A stretch of 64,000 nt of DNA from Pachysolen tannophilus NRRL Y-2460 (lineage: Eukaryota; Ascomycota; Pichiomycetes; Alaninales; Pachysolenaceae): NCBI GenBank assembly GCA_001661245.1, contig KV454012.1, positions 1,797,964 through 1,861,963 on the forward strand. Direction: 5' to 3'. Each line of letters begins with the position of its first letter. The stretch's first letter is position 1. A program made the translations under genes and the position numbers. The notes under the pieces are model-generated. The model had not been told where the DNA came from, made no database searches, and was given only the letters and a program-made list of their open reading frames with translations. Below, in pieces: positions 61,064 to 64,000 of the stretch.

Positions 61064-63478
61064 ATGATGGTCACAAAAATAATACCAAGTATTAGTAATA
61101 ATAATAATCATTATTCGGGTACAACATTAATAAATAATAATACTATTGATAATAATAATAGCAAGATAATACCTAATGGGAAGCATATAATACCACGGGA
61201 TACATATCATACACATCTGCCGCCGTTTCCGTCGGCATCTGCTCATTTGACTTCTACAAAGAGGGACAATACTTTGCCGCCACTCCAACTGCTGCCTTCA
61301 TTACAACCACCAATACAATTAAATAAAGAAAAAAGTCAACTAAATAATGATAAATTAACAACAACAAAGAAAATTAGATACCAAAAGCAAACTGTAATAT
61401 TGAATAAAGAAGATCAAGAAAAATTGGAATTTGATGATTTGAAAAAGAAAAAATTACAAATTCAATATTTGGATAATTCAAATAATTTACAATCATTAAA
61501 GTTTCCCTATTATATAAATACAGATTCAGAATCTTTTAAAAAACATAGAGAACTTTCTTATGCTTTCAAGAAATCAAGAAAAAATATATTCAACAAGAAA
61601 AATGTTGGATTGATTGATATAAAATATGAACTCGATTATGTTAATGATAACGGTAATGAATCATCTGATGGAAAGACTCAAAATGGAGAACAAAAACTGT
61701 CATTGGGATCAAAACCAATAATGAGATGGTCCGCAGTTGTAGAACAAAGCGTTCTGAAATCAAAATCAAAACAAAAATCAAAGAATTTATTGACCGAACA
61801 TATGAATGGATCTTCTAATGAATATTCTAATGCTACTTCAACTGATACTTCGTCAGCGTCATCACCAAAGGCATCGATAACGGCCCCTGCATCTACTCAA
61901 GCATCATCTTCAGTTATCCCTGTATATAACAATAATCAGTTGCAACCATTGGGTGCTGTAGTATTGAGACTCATGTATGATGAAAAATATATTGATATAT
62001 ATAAACTTCCATTACCAAAAATCACACCGCATGGATTGATTAATACTGGTAATATATGTTACATGAACTCTATTTTACAGATGTTATTATATTGTTCTCC
62101 TTTTTATAATTTTTTAAAAGTGATTCATGATAAGACAATAGCAAAAATTGGAAGCACTTCAAAAACACCATTATTGGATGCTATCATTGAATTTATAAGT
62201 TGGTTTAATAATAATGGTCCCGAAGGTGAGCAGAAGCAGCTCAACAATATTCGAACTCCTCAACCATCACAAAATTCATCACCAAAGCAAGCTTTAGCAC
62301 AGAAACTGACGTCTTCTTCACTGACATCGAAAAATTCAATTTTCGGTTCACCTCTCTCTCCTGATAGTTTTTACAAGGCTTTATCCACACATCAAAGGTT
62401 TCAGCATTTAAAATGGGGGCAGCAAGAAGATGCAGAAGAGTTTTTAGGTTATCTTTTAGATGGCTTGCATGAAGAATTTGTTGAAAGCATTAAAAATTTA
62501 AAAAATGATGAAAAAACCACATTAATGAATTCGTTATCAACTAATGAATCAAAACAATTAGTTCTGAACGCTATTCAACTTGTAAATAGAAACAATAAAG
62601 GAAATACTAGCGATGAAACAAAGACTTTATTATCAGAAAATAATGATACACAAAGCAATGGCAGTGTGAAGGCAAATGATGTTAATGATGAGGATGATGG
62701 CTGGCATGAAGTTGGAGCGAATAAAAAAATTGCTGCAAAGAGAACAGTGGAAATTAAACCTTCTCCAATAACTTTCTTGTTTGGAGGCCAATTTAGATCT
62801 GTATTAGAAGTTCCAAAACAAAAGGAGTCTAAATCAATCACATTAGATCCATTTCAGCACGTTCAATTGGATATATCTGATAACAGGGTTGAAACTTTGG
62901 AGGATGCTTTCAAGTTGTTATCGGAACCTGAAGAGATACCTTATAAGTCAAATCATGGGAAAGAAGTTATGGCAAGAAAGCAAAATTTTATTGATAAATT
63001 ACCAAATATCTTGATTATTCATTTGAAGAGGTTTTCCTATATTAAAAAACCAGAAAATGGTAATGGTCAAGTATACCCATTATCTAATGGTTCAGCAACG
63101 AATTCTGTTTCATCAGCAACATCTCCTATCTTCAATAATTCACAATATAATGCATACTCTTATTCTTTTGGAAGGATTGAGAAATTACGTAAAAAAATAG
63201 TATACAGTCATGATTTGGAAATCCCATTAGAATGCATATCATTAGAATCACGCAAGTTCAATAATAAGGGTAATCTGAGAAATTATAAATTAAATGGAGT
63301 TGTATATCATCATGGTACAAGTGCTGAAGATGGTCATTATACTGTTGATGTTTTAAGAAAAGCTGGTAGCTGGATTCGAATTGATGATGGTAATATTTAC
63401 GAATTAGCAGAGGATGATGTGTTGAATAACACTGATGATATAAGAAGTGCTTATATTTTAATGTATCAAAAAGTTTAA
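61064..63478 (+). CDS. UBP3: Ubiquitin-specific protease Ubp3
   Basis: Deubiquitinase that works with Bre5 in COPII/COPI transport, ribophagy and stress signalling. The 804-residue product has a disordered Asn/Ser/Pro-rich N-terminus (to about 310) and a USP catalytic domain. The Cys box is GLINTGNICYMNSILQMLLY with Cys332; the usual N-T-C is N-I-C here, comparable to the ANIC form of yeast Ubp3. GQQEDAEEFLGYLLDGLHEE follows at about 455, then an insert with acidic DVNDEDDGWHEVGANKK, then IDKLPNILIIHLKRFSY (about 645). The His box is YHHGTSAEDGHYTVDVL with His758, followed by WIRIDDGNIYEL. The catalytic triad is intact. The frame opens on TTG three codons earlier; ATG 61064 (or 61067) is used. 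S. cerevisiae Ubp3 is 912 residues. Confidence 0.94.
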   Translation: MMVTKIIPSISNNNNHYSGTTLINNNTIDNNNSKIIPNGKHIIPRDTYHTHLPPFPSASAHLTSTKRDNTLPPLQLLPSLQPPIQLNKEKSQLNNDKLTTTKKIRYQKQTVILNKEDQEKLEFDDLKKKKLQIQYLDNSNNLQSLKFPYYINTDSESFKKHRELSYAFKKSRKNIFNKKNVGLIDIKYELDYVNDNGNESSDGKTQNGEQKLSLGSKPIMRWSAVVEQSVLKSKSKQKSKNLLTEHMNGSSNEYSNATSTDTSSASSPKASITAPASTQASSSVIPVYNNNQLQPLGAVVLRLMYDEKYIDIYKLPLPKITPHGLINTGNICYMNSILQMLLYCSPFYNFLKVIHDKTIAKIGSTSKTPLLDAIIEFISWFNNNGPEGEQKQLNNIRTPQPSQNSSPKQALAQKLTSSSLTSKNSIFGSPLSPDSFYKALSTHQRFQHLKWGQQEDAEEFLGYLLDGLHEEFVESIKNLKNDEKTTLMNSLSTNESKQLVLNAIQLVNRNNKGNTSDETKTLLSENNDTQSNGSVKANDVNDEDDGWHEVGANKKIAAKRTVEIKPSPITFLFGGQFRSVLEVPKQKESKSITLDPFQHVQLDISDNRVETLEDAFKLLSEPEEIPYKSNHGKEVMARKQNFIDKLPNILIIHLKRFSYIKKPENGNGQVYPLSNGSATNSVSSATSPIFNNSQYNAYSYSFGRIEKLRKKIVYSHDLEIPLECISLESRKFNNKGNLRNYKLNGVVYHHGTSAEDGHYTVDVLRKAGSWIRIDDGNIYELAEDDVLNNTDDIRSAYILMYQKV

Positions 63479-64000
63479 TAGAGGAGTAATAGTAATAATA
63501 GCAAGCCAAGAAAACAATAAAAAAAAAAAAAAAAAAAAGAAAGAAAAAGAAAAAAAAAAGTACTACAATCAGGAGAAATAAAAGCAGTAATTACTTCCAA
63601 CCATTCATCATTGTTTTGTTTTTTATCGTTCATTTTTTTTTTTATTCCAAAAAGTTTTTTTTTAAGGTGGGTCATATGATAATACATATATAAAATTGAA
63701 TGTTTTTTCTTTTTAGAATTTTAGGATCCAAATGTTTTTTTTTTTTTTTAGTTCTTTGTTTATCAGCTTCTTGTTTCTACTTTTCATATTTCTTCTTTCA
63801 TATCCATTTAAACCTCTTTTTTATACATCAATCTATTATAATTATAATCGATTTGGTTTCTTAAATTTAACTAAAATTTTCAAAATTATTGTAGTGTATC
63901 GTTTTACCAATAATTTATCATCGATTCATCGAATTCCTATTTGTGATAGATCTTCAATATAATAATAATTATATATAATAAAACATTAACTTGTTAATTT
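63479..64000. other. 3' flank of UBP3 to window end, no gene seen
   Basis: A-rich then T-rich low-complexity sequence. A forward frame at 63732-63962 is Phe-rich and judged chance. Confidence 0.55.

Noticed and set aside
1-64000. Mobile elements, CRISPR arrays, viral relics, tRNA or rRNA genes
   Set aside because: No transposase, reverse transcriptase, integrase, long terminal repeat pair, spaced palindromic repeat array or RNA-gene signature was seen on either strand.

Overview
The window looks like a nuclear chromosome segment from a budding yeast (Saccharomycotina). It is very AT-rich and dense with single-copy housekeeping genes. Most genes are intronless; the few introns are short, near the 5' end, and carry GTAAGT/GTATGT/GTACGT donors with (T/G/A)ACTAAC branch points. 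Almost every large ORF matches a recognisable yeast family. A UPF0183/PHAF1 homologue, which I do not know from Saccharomyces cerevisiae, and introns in PAN2 and FUN12 suggest a lineage outside the genus Saccharomyces. CTG codons fall at hydrophobic positions in Lsg1 and in the eIF5B coiled coil, so the standard code (CTG = Leu) is more likely than the CTG-Ser code; this evidence is weak. I see no tRNA, rRNA, CRISPR array, transposon or viral relic.

Layout. 0-10 kb: a spliced UPF0183/PHAF1 gene whose intron contains a 480-N assembly gap; GSH1 (glutathione synthesis); a Cys-rich orphan; LSG1 (60S export GTPase). 11-25 kb: USE1 (ER Q-SNARE), DDR48 (stress repeat protein), SPC105 (kinetochore KNL1), PIC2 (mitochondrial carrier), VPS45 (SM protein), TCO89 (TORC1). 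25-37 kb: PAN2 (deadenylase, spliced), RTC6 (mitoribosomal bL36m), TRM734/RTT10, CTI6 (Rpd3L PHD protein), PPZ1 (PP1-like phosphatase). 38-51 kb: CBC2 (cap binding), a TALE homeodomain factor, an FSH1-type hydrolase, RIF1, DCG1, RNH1. 51-64 kb: FUN12 (eIF5B, spliced with an 11-nt first exon), a spliced Gln/Asn-rich orphan, a YER152C-like aminotransferase, SHU2 and UBP3.

There is no operon-like organisation. Themes recur by chance or loosely: translation and ribosome maturation (LSG1, FUN12, RTC6, TRM734), mRNA fate (PAN2, CBC2), vesicle fusion (USE1, VPS45), and PP1-type signalling (SPC105 and RIF1 both carry paired SILK and RVxF docking motifs, and PPZ1 is a PP1-like phosphatase).

I found no clearly new system. 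The best leads are: the probable false gap inside the PHAF1-like intron; tiny-first-exon genes; the two-start RNase H1; the DDR48 repeat array with STRE sites; a GTCA repeat cluster and a 61-nt T tract between SHU2 and UBP3; two orphan proteins; and an unusually long convergent interval at 54.8-56.1 kb that may hide a small spliced gene. Several start codons were moved in from non-ATG ORF openings to the first in-frame ATG; each case is stated.
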